This document shows positions 1-7,397 of a stretch of 11,553 bases of DNA, piece after piece. The notes below the pieces were generated by a model, which was given only the letters and a program-made list of their open reading frames with translations, had not been told where the DNA came from and did no database searches. The position numbers and the translations under genes are program-made. The stretch comes from Cyclobacteriaceae bacterium (GTDB lineage Bacteria; Bacteroidota; Bacteroidia; Cytophagales; Cyclobacteriaceae). Numbering within the stretch: position 1 is the stretch's first letter; every line of letters starts with the position of its first letter. The DNA lies in contig JAUUZS010000069.1 in the NCBI GenBank assembly GCA_030589835.1, positions 1-11,553 on the forward strand. The letters are read 5' to 3'.

Positions 1-9
1 TACATAGGC

Positions 10-2520
10 ATGAAACACCTGATTTTATCAGTTTCCCTCATTCTATTTGGATTTTCGAATGTCCATAATGTCATAGGTCAAAAGCTTAAATCGCCCTCTG
101 AATTTTTGGGATATCCATTAGGCACAAAATTCACCTATCATCATAAGGTAATTGATTATTTTGAATACGTAGAAAAACAATCAGAGAAAGTAATACTCCA
201 TCAATATGGACAGACTTATGAGCGAAGAGATCTAAACGTCGCATACATATCGTCGCCGGAAAATCTTAAAAATATTGAAGACATCAGAAAAAACAATCTT
301 AGAAGAACTGGCATGTTGAGCGACCAACACCCTACAGACACGGATATAGCTATAATCTGGTTGAGCTACAATGTGCATGGAAATGAAGCCAATTCTACCG
401 AAACCTCCATGAAAGTATTGTACGATTTGGCAAATGGAACCCTGAGCAAGTATGATGAATGGTTGAAAAAACTTGTTGTTGTCCTGGATCCTTGTTTAAA
501 TCCGGATGGCAGGGACAGATATACCAACTGGTACAATCAGGTGGCGAATATTGCTCCAAATCCTAATATTGATTCGAGAGAGCATCATGAAAGCTGGAAC
601 CATGGAAGGTCAAATCACTATATGTTCGACCTGAACCGGGATTGGGTGTGGCAAACGCAAATCGAATCTGAACAGCGCCTTAAGCTTTATAACCAATGGA
701 TGCCACAGGTACATGTAGATTTTCACGAACAGTATTCAAACAGTCAGTATTATTTTGCTCCGGCAGCTCAACCGATGCATGAATTGATTACCGATTGGCA
801 AAAGCAATTTCAAGAAATAGCCGGTGCAAATAACGCGAAGTATTTTGATGAAAAAGGGTGGCTTTATTTCACTAACGAAACATTTGACTTATTATATCCC
901 GGATATGGAGATACTTATCCCACCTTTAATGGAGCCATAGGAATGACCTATGAGATGCCCGGGCATTCCAGGGCAGGGCTGGCTATAATAACAAACAAAG
1001 GCGATACACTTACATTAAGTGATCGAATTGACATGCACTATACCACATCTATTGCCACCATAGAATCGTGTTTTCAGCATCGCAAATCTCTGATAATGGA
1101 ATTTGAGGGATTTTTTAAGGAAAAAACCGGGGATGATATGCATTATATTTTAAAATCCTCAAGAGCAGACAGGATAGAACTATTGACAGAGCTTTTGGAT
1201 AAAAACAAAATTATCTACAATTCCCCGGCAAAGCCAGAATCCATAAAAGCTTACTCCTATGGCGAGGATAAATTGGTAAATATAAAATTGGAAAATCACG
1301 ACCTGGTTGTCCCACAAAATCAGCCAAAATCAACATTGGTGAAGGTGCTGTTTGAAAGAAATACTCGATTGTCCGATACGCTTACATATGATATCACTGC
1401 CTGGTCCCTGCCATTTATGTATGGATTGGAAGCATTTCAATCTCAGGAGCCCATAGAACTTATGACCTACATGCCAAAGGCCGATGTTTATGCTGCCGAA
1501 AAAAGTGGATCCAAACCATATGCCTACATGCTCAACTGGACAAGTATAAAAGATGCCCGATTTCTGTCGACCATTTTGAATAAGGGGTATAAAGTCAATT
1601 TTTCTTCAAAAGGGTTCACCTATAATGGCACGGAATTTAGTGCAGGATCCCTGATCATCACAAGGGTTGACAATGAAAAATTACACAACAACTATGAGGA
1701 TGAATTAATTAACATTTCCAGACAATTAACCCGGAATTTAATACCTGTGTTTAGTGGCTCGGCCATCTCAGCATTAGACCTTGGGTCTCACAAAATTAAT
1801 TTCCTGGACAAGCCAAAAATTGCCATACTGTCGGGAGATGGTATTTCTACATTGAATTTCGGGGAGTTGTGGTATTTCTTTGAGCAGGAAATTCATTTCC
1901 CTATTGATATTATTCATACCTCTACCATAGGCAAGGTAGATTTGGATGAGTATGATGTCTTTTTATTGGCTTCAGGCCAATACAATAGTTTTCAAAATGA
2001 AGCCGGGTTCAAGAAAATTGATAATTGGATAAAAGAAGGTGGGAGTCTGATATTAATCGGAAATGCGATCAATGGATTTATTGGTGAGGAGAAGTTCGGC
2101 CTCGAAAAAAATAAAAAAGACGAAAAGGATGATCCCGATCCTGTGCTATATCCATATGGTGAGAGTGAAAGGGAGAATGTTAAAAAATTCATTCAGGGAG
2201 GAATCATTAAAGTGGAAGTTGACAATACGCACCCACTAGCTTATGGATACGATACGCATTATTTTACCCTGAAGAATAATACTCGTTCTTATAAATTCCT
2301 TGAAGAGGGATGGAATGTCGCTTATATAGCTGCTGAAGACCAGGTAGTGTCTGGATTTATAGGTTCGGATTCCAAAGAAAAGCTGCAAAAAAACCTGGTG
2401 TTTGGGGTAGAACAACGGGGAAAGGGCAAGGTGATTTATTTTGTTGACAATCCTGTATTCAGGGCTTTTTGGCAAAACGGAAAATTATTTCTGGCCAATG
2501 CGGTTTTTTTCAACAATTAA
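10..2520 (+). CDS. Secreted M14-family zinc carboxypeptidase with C-terminal amidotransferase-like domain
   Basis: The 836-residue protein is predicted to be an exported metallopeptidase that trims peptides outside the cytoplasm. Residues 1-24 form a signal peptide (hydrophobic stretch LILSVSLILFGF, likely cleavage near G23-Q24). The M14 fold spans about 35-345. The HxxE zinc motif is HGNE (H123, E126), the substrate-binding segment is NPDGR (164-168), N209-R210 follow, the third zinc ligand is probably H239 in DFHE, and the general-base Glu is probably E315 in TYEMPG. All expected catalytic positions are therefore present. Residues about 601-690 (KPKIAILSGDG, then YDVFLLASGQYN and GGSLILIG) resemble a class I glutamine-amidotransferase-like fold without an obvious catalytic triad. 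The substrate is unknown. The frame stays open for the nine bases before the ATG, so a start outside the window cannot be excluded, but the signal peptide argues for this one. It is not obviously in an operon with the next gene, 350 bases away. Confidence 0.9.
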   Translation: MKHLILSVSLILFGFSNVHNVIGQKLKSPSEFLGYPLGTKFTYHHKVIDYFEYVEKQSEKVILHQYGQTYERRDLNVAYISSPENLKNIEDIRKNNLRRTGMLSDQHPTDTDIAIIWLSYNVHGNEANSTETSMKVLYDLANGTLSKYDEWLKKLVVVLDPCLNPDGRDRYTNWYNQVANIAPNPNIDSREHHESWNHGRSNHYMFDLNRDWVWQTQIESEQRLKLYNQWMPQVHVDFHEQYSNSQYYFAPAAQPMHELITDWQKQFQEIAGANNAKYFDEKGWLYFTNETFDLLYPGYGDTYPTFNGAIGMTYEMPGHSRAGLAIITNKGDTLTLSDRIDMHYTTSIATIESCFQHRKSLIMEFEGFFKEKTGDDMHYILKSSRADRIELLTELLDKNKIIYNSPAKPESIKAYSYGEDKLVNIKLENHDLVVPQNQPKSTLVKVLFERNTRLSDTLTYDITAWSLPFMYGLEAFQSQEPIELMTYMPKADVYAAEKSGSKPYAYMLNWTSIKDARFLSTILNKGYKVNFSSKGFTYNGTEFSAGSLIITRVDNEKLHNNYEDELINISRQLTRNLIPVFSGSAISALDLGSHKINFLDKPKIAILSGDGISTLNFGELWYFFEQEIHFPIDIIHTSTIGKVDLDEYDVFLLASGQYNSFQNEAGFKKIDNWIKEGGSLILIGNAINGFIGEEKFGLEKNKKDEKDDPDPVLYPYGESERENVKKFIQGGIIKVEVDNTHPLAYGYDTHYFTLKNNTRSYKFLEEGWNVAYIAAEDQVVSGFIGSDSKEKLQKNLVFGVEQRGKGKVIYFVDNPVFRAFWQNGKLFLANAVFFNN

Positions 2521-2758
2521 ATTCTAAGCAGGTATATATAGCGACGGGTTTTAAAAACGGAATCCATTTTTATAAGAAAGCCAAATGAATTTTCCTCACA
2601 GGCGGGTGACTTCTGGCTCATGGATCAAAGTTTCCCATCAAAATATAACGGTTTTACCCTTCATTTAAGGAAATTCAAATATTATAAAACCAATTTGTAA
2701 GGTTTATATCAGGTTTTAGCACTGCAGGAAGAAATAATCCGGAATTCGATCAATGTGG

Positions 2759-2778
2759 CAGCGACTTTTAGGTCGCTG
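2759..2778. repeat. 7-bp perfect hairpin upstream of nrnA
   Basis: CAGCGAC (2759-2765) pairs perfectly with GTCGCTG (2772-2778) around a 6-base loop, TTTTAG. No T-run follows directly (the next bases are AATATTTC), although a very T-rich stretch starts 21 bases later at 2799. It may be a poor terminator for upstream transcription or a protein-binding site just upstream of the promoter-like boxes. The structure is clear; its function is not. Confidence 0.45.
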
Positions 2779-2800
2779 AATATTTCATAAGGGTTGCATT

Positions 2801-2831
2801 TTTGTTTTTATTTTTTTTATTCGCAGTTTTG
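2801..2831 (+). promoter_or_regulatory. Bacteroidota-type promoter candidate for the nrnA-to-udk cluster
   Basis: TTTG at 2801-2804 and CAGTTTTG at 2824-2831 are separated by 19 bases. This matches the Bacteroidota housekeeping consensus TTTG-N19-TAnnTTTG with one mismatch (C for T). It predicts a transcript start near 2838 and a leader of about 33 bases before the ATG at 2871. The surrounding DNA is T-rich, so TTTG occurs easily by chance. Confidence 0.4.
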
Positions 2832-2848
2832 CACCTTGTTTTATTTTC

Positions 2849-2868
2849 AGCCCGTTCATGGGCTTTTT
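2849..2868 (+). promoter_or_regulatory. Small terminator-like hairpin in the nrnA leader
   Basis: AGCCC (2849-2853) pairs with GGGCT (2860-2864) around a 6-base loop and is followed by a run of T to 2868, two bases before the ATG at 2871. It lies in the predicted short leader, where it could act as an attenuator or hinder ribosome access. With only five base pairs, chance is possible. Confidence 0.3.
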
Positions 2869-2870
2869 AC

Positions 2871-3899
2871 ATGCATAAACTAGAATCATTTAAGGAGTTT
2901 CTGGAATCTCCGAAAAAAATTGTCATCACGACACATTTCAAACCTGATGCGGATGCTTTAGGATCATCTCTTGGATTGGCAGGATATCTGAAAAAAAAGG
3001 GCCATCAGGTAGATGTGATCTCCCCATCGGATTATCCCGAATTTCTCTATTGGATGAAAGGGCATAAGGAAGTGATCAATTACGAGGCGGGAAATGAAAA
3101 AAAATCGGCAAAACTAATTGATCGGGCGGATATGATCTTCTGCCTTGATATCAATAACCTTTACAGGATCAATGCTTTGGGTGAGTTGGTGGCAAAATCT
3201 GCTGCAAAGAAAGTGCTGATTGATCATCATTTGGAGCCAGAACACTTTGCAGATTATGAATTGTGGAGTACCGAAGCCGCTGCTACGGCAGAATTGATTT
3301 ATGAACTTATTGGTGATCTGGACGATATACAAAACATTGATCCCGATATTGCCGAATGTTTGTATGCCGGTATCATGACCGATACAGGTCAGTTTAAACA
3401 TCCGAATACCACAAAAAATGTGCATCAGGTGACTGCCGATCTTATCGAACTCGGAGCAGACATCGCTAAAGTCGGTCGCTACATTTACGATAACAATTCT
3501 TTAGACCGCCTTCAGTTTACCGGTTACGCCTTGTGCAATAAGCTAAAAATCCTAAAAGGTTTTCGAACGGCATACTTCTGGATTAGTGAGAAAGATTTAA
3601 AGAAATTCAATTCAAGAACCGGAGATACAGAGGGCCTTGTAAATTATGCGCTTTCGCTAAAAGGGATTGTTTTTTCTGCAGTAATTATCGAACGGCCTGA
3701 AACGATCCGGCTCTCCCTTCGATCGAAAGGAGCATTTTCTGTCAATGATTTTGCCAGAGAACATTTTGAGGGTGGAGGTCATCCGAATGCAGCAGGAGGA
3801 AAATCTGACCTGACGCTTGATGAAACAGTTGAGAAGTTTGAAAGGATCGTAAAAACATACGAAAAACAATTAAATAAAAATTATAAAAAAACAAATTAG
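2871..3899 (+). CDS. nrnA: DHH/DHHA1 phosphoesterase, NrnA-like (oligoribonuclease / pAp phosphatase)
   Basis: This 342-residue cytoplasmic phosphoesterase of the DHH superfamily probably degrades short RNA oligonucleotides to mononucleotides and dephosphorylates 3'-phosphoadenosine 5'-phosphate, as NrnA does. DHH-domain motifs run in order: HFKPDADALGSS (22-33, metal ligands H22, D26, D28), CLDINN (D93), IDHH (D118-H119-H120) and GIMTDTGQF (D171). The DHHA1 substrate-binding domain ends with GGGHPNAAGG (301-310). The length fits the family. The frame extends upstream to a TTG at 2802, but that extension is a run of hydrophobic residues encoded by T-rich leader DNA and includes the predicted promoter. 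The ATG at 2871 places the usual family N-terminus (MHKLESFKEFLESPKKI) correctly. It is the first gene of a tight cluster; the next gene starts one base after its stop. Related nanoRNases or a cyclic-dinucleotide phosphodiesterase are alternatives. Confidence 0.9.
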   Translation: MHKLESFKEFLESPKKIVITTHFKPDADALGSSLGLAGYLKKKGHQVDVISPSDYPEFLYWMKGHKEVINYEAGNEKKSAKLIDRADMIFCLDINNLYRINALGELVAKSAAKKVLIDHHLEPEHFADYELWSTEAAATAELIYELIGDLDDIQNIDPDIAECLYAGIMTDTGQFKHPNTTKNVHQVTADLIELGADIAKVGRYIYDNNSLDRLQFTGYALCNKLKILKGFRTAYFWISEKDLKKFNSRTGDTEGLVNYALSLKGIVFSAVIIERPETIRLSLRSKGAFSVNDFAREHFEGGGHPNAAGGKSDLTLDETVEKFERIVKTYEKQLNKNYKKTN

Positions 3900-3900
3900 C

Positions 3901-4764
3901 ATGAATTCAAGGATATTAAGTGCATTTATAGCCATAGTGGTTGTAGGAATGATGATGAGTTGTCAATCGGATGATTTTAAGGCTTCAGAAGATGGTTATG
4001 AGTATAAGTACATTACGAAAGGTGATGGTGAAACACCAAAACAAGGTGAGGTTGTGGTGTATAATTTAATGTATATGAACGAAAAAGATTCGGTTATTTT
4101 TGAATCGACTGTAGATCAACCTGCTATAATTCCGTGCGATACAATGCAATGGTCAAACATGGGTCCTTTGTACAAAGCGTTCAAAATAATTAAAGAAGGA
4201 GACTCTATTTTGATTAAGATTCCAACCAAAACGCTTTTTGAAGAGTCTTTTAGAGCAGCGATCCCTCCAACATTGGATACGGCGGGCGCTATTACATTTT
4301 ATATTGGCGCTACTAAAATAAATACGCAGGAAGAAATGGAAGCTGAAGCTTTGGAATCGAGTAAAGGGCGGTTAAATAAGGACATTGAAATCATCGAAAA
4401 TTTCTTAAAGGAAAATAATATTTCTGCGCAATCTACCGAGTCAGGATTGCGTTATGTGATCGATGCCGAAGGCACAGGCGACTATCCTCAGCCGGGACAA
4501 AATGTAAGTGTTCACTATACCGGAACATTAATGGACGGCACTAAATTTGATTCCTCCCTGGATCGTAATGAACCATTATCATTTCCTATAGGGCAAAATA
4601 GGGTTATTCAAGGATGGGACGAAGGTATTGCCTTGCTTAAAAAAGGAGGGAAAGGCACGCTCTACATCCCGTCGCCACTGGCATATGGGCCTCGTGGAGC
4701 AGGAGGAATGATAGGGCCTAACAGCGTTTTGAAGTTCGAGGTAGAACTTGTAGATATAGAATAA
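3901..4764 (+). CDS. FKBP-type peptidyl-prolyl isomerase lipoprotein (two FKBP-like modules)
   Basis: This 287-residue lipoprotein is predicted to catalyse prolyl cis-trans isomerisation and help fold envelope proteins. A lipobox ending MMSC gives the lipidated C21, followed by QSDD, which resembles the Bacteroidota export signal that takes lipoproteins to the cell surface. An N-terminal module (about 45-140) has the FKBP strand pattern but lacks the active-site residues. The C-terminal module (about 193-287) keeps the FKBP12-type pocket: Y206, F216-D217, F228, V235-I236, W239, Y262 and F279, so it should be active. A helical linker (about 143-175) joins them. The start is one base after the DHH gene's stop, with no Shine-Dalgarno sequence, suggesting translational coupling. 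The gliding-motility lipoprotein GldI of flavobacteria is also an FKBP lipoprotein. Orthology is possible but not shown, since GldI, as I recall it, has a single FKBP module. Confidence 0.9.
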   Translation: MNSRILSAFIAIVVVGMMMSCQSDDFKASEDGYEYKYITKGDGETPKQGEVVVYNLMYMNEKDSVIFESTVDQPAIIPCDTMQWSNMGPLYKAFKIIKEGDSILIKIPTKTLFEESFRAAIPPTLDTAGAITFYIGATKINTQEEMEAEALESSKGRLNKDIEIIENFLKENNISAQSTESGLRYVIDAEGTGDYPQPGQNVSVHYTGTLMDGTKFDSSLDRNEPLSFPIGQNRVIQGWDEGIALLKKGGKGTLYIPSPLAYGPRGAGGMIGPNSVLKFEVELVDIE

Positions 4765-4783
4765 AATATTAATAGAAAAAGTT

Positions 4784-5698
4784 ATGTGGTTACAAAAAGT
4801 TGGTAAGAAAGGATGGTTAGTGATGGCTTTTGCAGCAGGAGTAATTATGCTGCAAAGTTGTATGAAGGATGATGTAGTGGTGGACGACTATGATTTTTAC
4901 GGTTACCTGGAAAGTGATTTTGCGGAACTACATGACTATATGTCAAATAATGCCATAGATGCAGAGGTAGACTCCATAAATAGCATTTTTACTGAAACAC
5001 ATATTATTGGCGAAGGCTACAAAACAATATCCGGCACAAAGGTGCTCGTTCATTACCAGGGTCTTACATTGGATGGCGTTGAATTTGCTTCAACATTTGA
5101 CGGGGATCCCGCAGAAATAACCCTTGGAAACGAGGATACGTATCTTGAAAACATGACAAATATTATTGCTTTCGGATTATTTAATATGAATGTTGGCGAT
5201 TCGATAACGTATTATATCCCATCACCATATGGATTTCAGAATACTACCTATGAAAATGTTCCACCAAATAGCATCCTGGTTTATCATATCAAGTTTGTAG
5301 AAATAAAAAGACTGGATGAGGAATTAGCTTTAATTGATGGGTACATTGCTGAAAATAATATGGCAGTATCAATTGAACCTGATTTTGGCACAAGATATGT
5401 TATTCATCGACAAGGAAATACCATTACACCTGAAATTGGTGCTATTGTATCCCTGGATTATCATGGCAAATTATTAGATGGAACAGTCTTCGACTCAAAT
5501 TCTATGGAATTTACTTACGGAGAAGGAAGTTTGATTAGTGGGTTTGAAATGGGTGTTGCCAACCTTCATGAAAATGATTCGGCAACGATTTTTATTCCTT
5601 CGATTTATGGCTACGGAGAATATGCACAGGGAGCAGATATACCTGCCAATTCTATTTTGGTATTTGGCCTGGATATAACCAGAATTTCAAATTTATAG
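4784..5698 (+). CDS. FKBP-like lipoprotein with two diverged FKBP modules
   Basis: This 304-residue lipoprotein is related in plan to the preceding gene. The lipobox LQSC gives C26, followed by MKDD, a good match to the Bacteroidota lipoprotein surface-export signal (lysine plus two acidic residues). Module 1 (about 78-174) has VLVHYQG, DGVEFAS, YYIPSPYGF and PPNSILVYHIKF, but the segment that should carry the pocket Val-Ile and Trp is replaced by ENMTNIIAFGLF. Module 2 (about 203-302) has LDYHGKLLDGTVFDS (Y226, F236-D237), F243, SLISGFEMG (Phe at 254 where active FKBPs have Trp), YGYGEY and SILVFGLDI. The first module is probably inactive. The second may have weak isomerase activity or act as a binding chaperone. 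It follows the first FKBP gene after 19 bases, and the shared two-module layout suggests tandem duplication and divergence. Confidence 0.85.
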   Translation: MWLQKVGKKGWLVMAFAAGVIMLQSCMKDDVVVDDYDFYGYLESDFAELHDYMSNNAIDAEVDSINSIFTETHIIGEGYKTISGTKVLVHYQGLTLDGVEFASTFDGDPAEITLGNEDTYLENMTNIIAFGLFNMNVGDSITYYIPSPYGFQNTTYENVPPNSILVYHIKFVEIKRLDEELALIDGYIAENNMAVSIEPDFGTRYVIHRQGNTITPEIGAIVSLDYHGKLLDGTVFDSNSMEFTYGEGSLISGFEMGVANLHENDSATIFIPSIYGYGEYAQGADIPANSILVFGLDITRISNL

Positions 5699-5708
5699 GA
5701 TTTCATCC

Positions 5709-6284
5709 ATGAGAATTTGTTTTGCTACCAATAATGTAAACAAGCTCATAGAGATTAAAAGCAAACTTGGAGAGGCTTATGATATCATAAGCCTCTCTGA
5801 TTTAGGCCATTCAGAAGAGCTGTCGGAGACGCATGATACGCTTGAAGGCAATTCGTTGGAAAAGGCGCAATTTATATACGAAAAATATAAGGTCAATTGC
5901 TTTGCAGACGATACAGGCCTGTTGGTGGAGGCACTGAATGGCGAGCCTGGAGTAAACTCGGCAAGATATGCCGGGTCGGGAAGAAGTAGCGAAGACAACA
6001 TGCAGTTGCTTTTGGAAAAGCTAAAGGGGCAATCCAATCGCAAAGCAAAATTCGTGACGGTGGTCACCCTGATGCTTGATGGAAAAGCACATCAATTTAC
6101 CGGGGAAGTAAAAGGAGTCATTACCACTGAGCGATCGGGAGCAAACGGATTTGGGTATGACCCGATTTTTATTCCTGATGGCTGGCATAGTACTTTTGCG
6201 GAGATAACTTTGGAAGAAAAAAATAAAATCAGCCATCGCTCCCGTGCAGTAGAGAAACTGGTTGATTTTTTGAATAAAGCTTAG
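5709..6284 (+). CDS. rdgB: XTP/dITP diphosphatase (non-canonical purine NTP pyrophosphatase, RdgB/HAM1)
   Basis: This 191-residue cytoplasmic house-cleaning enzyme hydrolyses deaminated purine triphosphates (dITP, XTP, ITP) to monophosphate and pyrophosphate, keeping them out of DNA and RNA. Family motifs appear in order: the triphosphate-binding ATNNVNK (6-12), TLEGNSLEKA (E47, N48), the metal-binding ADDTGL (D67-D68), GVNSARYAG (81-89), the base-recognition loop GFGYDPIF (147-154) and the C-terminal KISHRSRA (173-180). The length is typical and nothing essential is missing. It starts 10 bases after the FKBP-like gene and ends 5 bases before the uridine kinase, so it is co-transcribed. A perfect 28-bp palindrome covers codons for residues 21-30 and is listed separately. 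Confidence 0.96.
   Translation: MRICFATNNVNKLIEIKSKLGEAYDIISLSDLGHSEELSETHDTLEGNSLEKAQFIYEKYKVNCFADDTGLLVEALNGEPGVNSARYAGSGRSSEDNMQLLLEKLKGQSNRKAKFVTVVTLMLDGKAHQFTGEVKGVITTERSGANGFGYDPIFIPDGWHSTFAEITLEEKNKISHRSRAVEKLVDFLNKA
5770..5797. repeat. Perfect 28-bp palindrome inside rdgB
   Basis: The half GAGAGGCTTATGAT (5770-5783) is followed directly by its exact reverse complement (5784-5797). Allowing G-U pairs, the match extends to about 17 pairs (5767-5800). It falls in the coding sequence for residues 21-30. In RNA it would form a strong hairpin about 60 bases after the start codon; in DNA it is a large symmetric protein-binding or cruciform-forming site. A perfect palindrome this long is very unlikely by chance in 11.5 kb. 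Confidence 0.9.
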
Positions 6285-6289
6285 CAATA

Positions 6290-6913
6290 ATGTTTGATCC
6301 CCTAATCATAGGAATTACCGGAGGAAGTGGATCAGGGAAAACACTTTTTCTTGATGTACTGCGTGAAAATTTTTCGGTTGAGGAGGTTTGCTTACTCACA
6401 CAAGATAATTATTATAAAAAAAGAACCCTTCAGCCGGTAGATGCAAATGGCATAAAGAATTTTGACCTCCCGGAATCCATTGATGATGAACGTCTTTACC
6501 AGGATATTTTATCTTTAAAAAAAGGGAATGAGATTCAGCTCATGGAATATACCTTCAATAATCCAGATATCGCAGCCAGAAAATTGACATTCAAACCTGC
6601 CCCGGTCGTGATTGTAGAAGGGATAATGATCTTTTATTGGGAAAAGATACGATCTCTGATAGACTTGAGTGTGTTTATTGAAGCCAAAGACCTTATTAAA
6701 GTTAAGCGCAGAATTATCAGAGATGCCAAGGAACGGGGCTATGATCTGGATGATGTATTGTACAGATATGAGCATCATCACACCCCATTTTATGAGCGAT
6801 TTCTTCAGCCACTAAAAGGCGAGGTCGATTTGATCATTCCTAACAATAGTGATTTCCGGAAGGGAATGGACGTATTGTCAGGGTATATCCATAATCACCT
6901 TGCCACGATTTAG
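6290..6913 (+). CDS. udk: Uridine kinase
   Basis: This 207-residue cytoplasmic P-loop kinase of the pyrimidine salvage pathway phosphorylates uridine (and cytidine) with ATP or GTP to UMP/CMP. Visible are the Walker A loop GGSGSGKT (11-18), QDNYYKK (D39, nucleoside-binding region), KNFDLPESID (D59), VIVEGIMIF (E110), the lid-region basic segment KRRIIRDAKERGYD (139-152) and the terminal VDLIIPNN (179-186). The length fits the Udk family. It starts 5 bases after the rdgB stop with no Shine-Dalgarno sequence and is the last gene of the cluster. Only a very weak TCAA/TTGA hairpin with four T follows it, so some read-through into the next gene is possible. Confidence 0.94.
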   Translation: MFDPLIIGITGGSGSGKTLFLDVLRENFSVEEVCLLTQDNYYKKRTLQPVDANGIKNFDLPESIDDERLYQDILSLKKGNEIQLMEYTFNNPDIAARKLTFKPAPVVIVEGIMIFYWEKIRSLIDLSVFIEAKDLIKVKRRIIRDAKERGYDLDDVLYRYEHHHTPFYERFLQPLKGEVDLIIPNNSDFRKGMDVLSGYIHNHLATI

Positions 6914-6924
6914 CATGTCAAGGT

Positions 6925-6955
6925 CTTGATTTTCAATGAATAGTTTTTACCTTTG
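6925..6955 (+). promoter_or_regulatory. Bacteroidota-type promoter for the small exported protein gene
   Basis: CTTG (6925-6928), exactly 19 bases, then TACCTTTG (6948-6955). The second box is a perfect TAnnTTTG and the first has one mismatch to TTTG. The predicted transcript starts near 6962, leaving a leader of about 19 bases before the GTG at 6981. This is the best promoter match in the window and supports the reality of the small gene downstream. Confidence 0.6.
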
Positions 6956-6980
6956 CTCGCCCTAATAAAAAATAGATAAG

Positions 6981-7319
6981 GTGAAGAAATCAGTTTTACT
7001 TGCATTGGCAATTTTCGTCTTACTTCTGGCAACAGGAGGAGAGCATGCCAATATGGTGCTTGAAGCAAAAGCACAGGTAAATGCTGAATTGGCCGATGAA
7101 AATGAGGATGCCAAATCCAATGGCGCTGTCCTGTCAATTGACATCTTTAATTCAGTCATCCAGGTTTCACATCTTGTATTTCATTCAGACCTTAGTTTTG
7201 AGTTTGATCTGCCGAAACTTAGTGAGACAAAAGCACTTGATGTTTTTTGTTCGGCATTAAATTTCACAAACTATTTTAAAACCTTATTTAGGTCCTTCAT
7301 TTCCCCAAATGCTCCCTAG
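6981..7319 (+). CDS. Small exported protein of unknown function
   Basis: This 112-residue protein is not recognised. It starts at GTG, the only candidate start because the frame is closed by a TAA at 6966. Residues 1-3 are MKK and 4-17 are strongly hydrophobic (SVLLALAIFVLLLA), giving a signal peptide or membrane anchor. AKA-Q at 29-32 is a plausible cleavage site. The mature part has a short acidic segment (ELADENEDA, 36-44), then a mixed hydrophobic region with VLSIDIFNSVIQVSHLVF (50-67), one Cys (C90) and a basic C-terminus ending FISPNAP. There are no enzyme motifs. A well-matched promoter 26 bases upstream and its position between udk and secDF suggest a genuine gene that may help transcribe secDF, 78 bases downstream. 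A periplasmic or membrane-associated location is inferred. Confidence 0.7.
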   Translation: MKKSVLLALAIFVLLLATGGEHANMVLEAKAQVNAELADENEDAKSNGAVLSIDIFNSVIQVSHLVFHSDLSFEFDLPKLSETKALDVFCSALNFTNYFKTLFRSFISPNAP

Positions 7320-7397
7320 TTGAGGTAGAACCACTACATCAACCAAACTCAAACCACAGCTTTTCAAAAGAATTTTTAAGTTTTAATAGATTAATAA

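Larger units (their letters stand above)
2521..2870. other. Intergenic region, no convincing gene
   Basis: About 350 bases separate the carboxypeptidase from the DHH phosphoesterase. Early in it, AAAAACGG (2553-2560) can pair with CCATTTTT (2564-2571), with one mismatch, which could weakly terminate the upstream gene. A 7-bp hairpin lies at 2759-2778, a promoter-like pair of boxes at 2801-2831 and a small hairpin at 2849-2868; these have their own entries. A 27-codon open frame starts at ATG 2585 but has no ribosome binding site and no recognisable protein character, so it is not called. The rest is AT-rich without visible structure. Confidence 0.6.

Noticed and set aside
2585..2668. 27-codon open frame in the gap after the carboxypeptidase
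   Set aside because: No ribosome binding site, no signal or motif, and length within chance expectation.
2802..2870. TTG-start N-terminal extension of the DHH phosphoesterase (23 residues, hydrophobic)
   Set aside because: It is encoded by T-rich leader DNA that includes the promoter match and a hairpin, and the family N-terminus aligns with the ATG at 2871. A signal sequence on this cytoplasmic enzyme would be out of place.
7193..7200. TAGTTTTG, an exact TAnnTTTG box inside the small exported gene, as a secDF promoter
   Set aside because: No TTTG-like box lies 19-21 bases upstream and it is about 200 bases before secDF; one box alone occurs often by chance.
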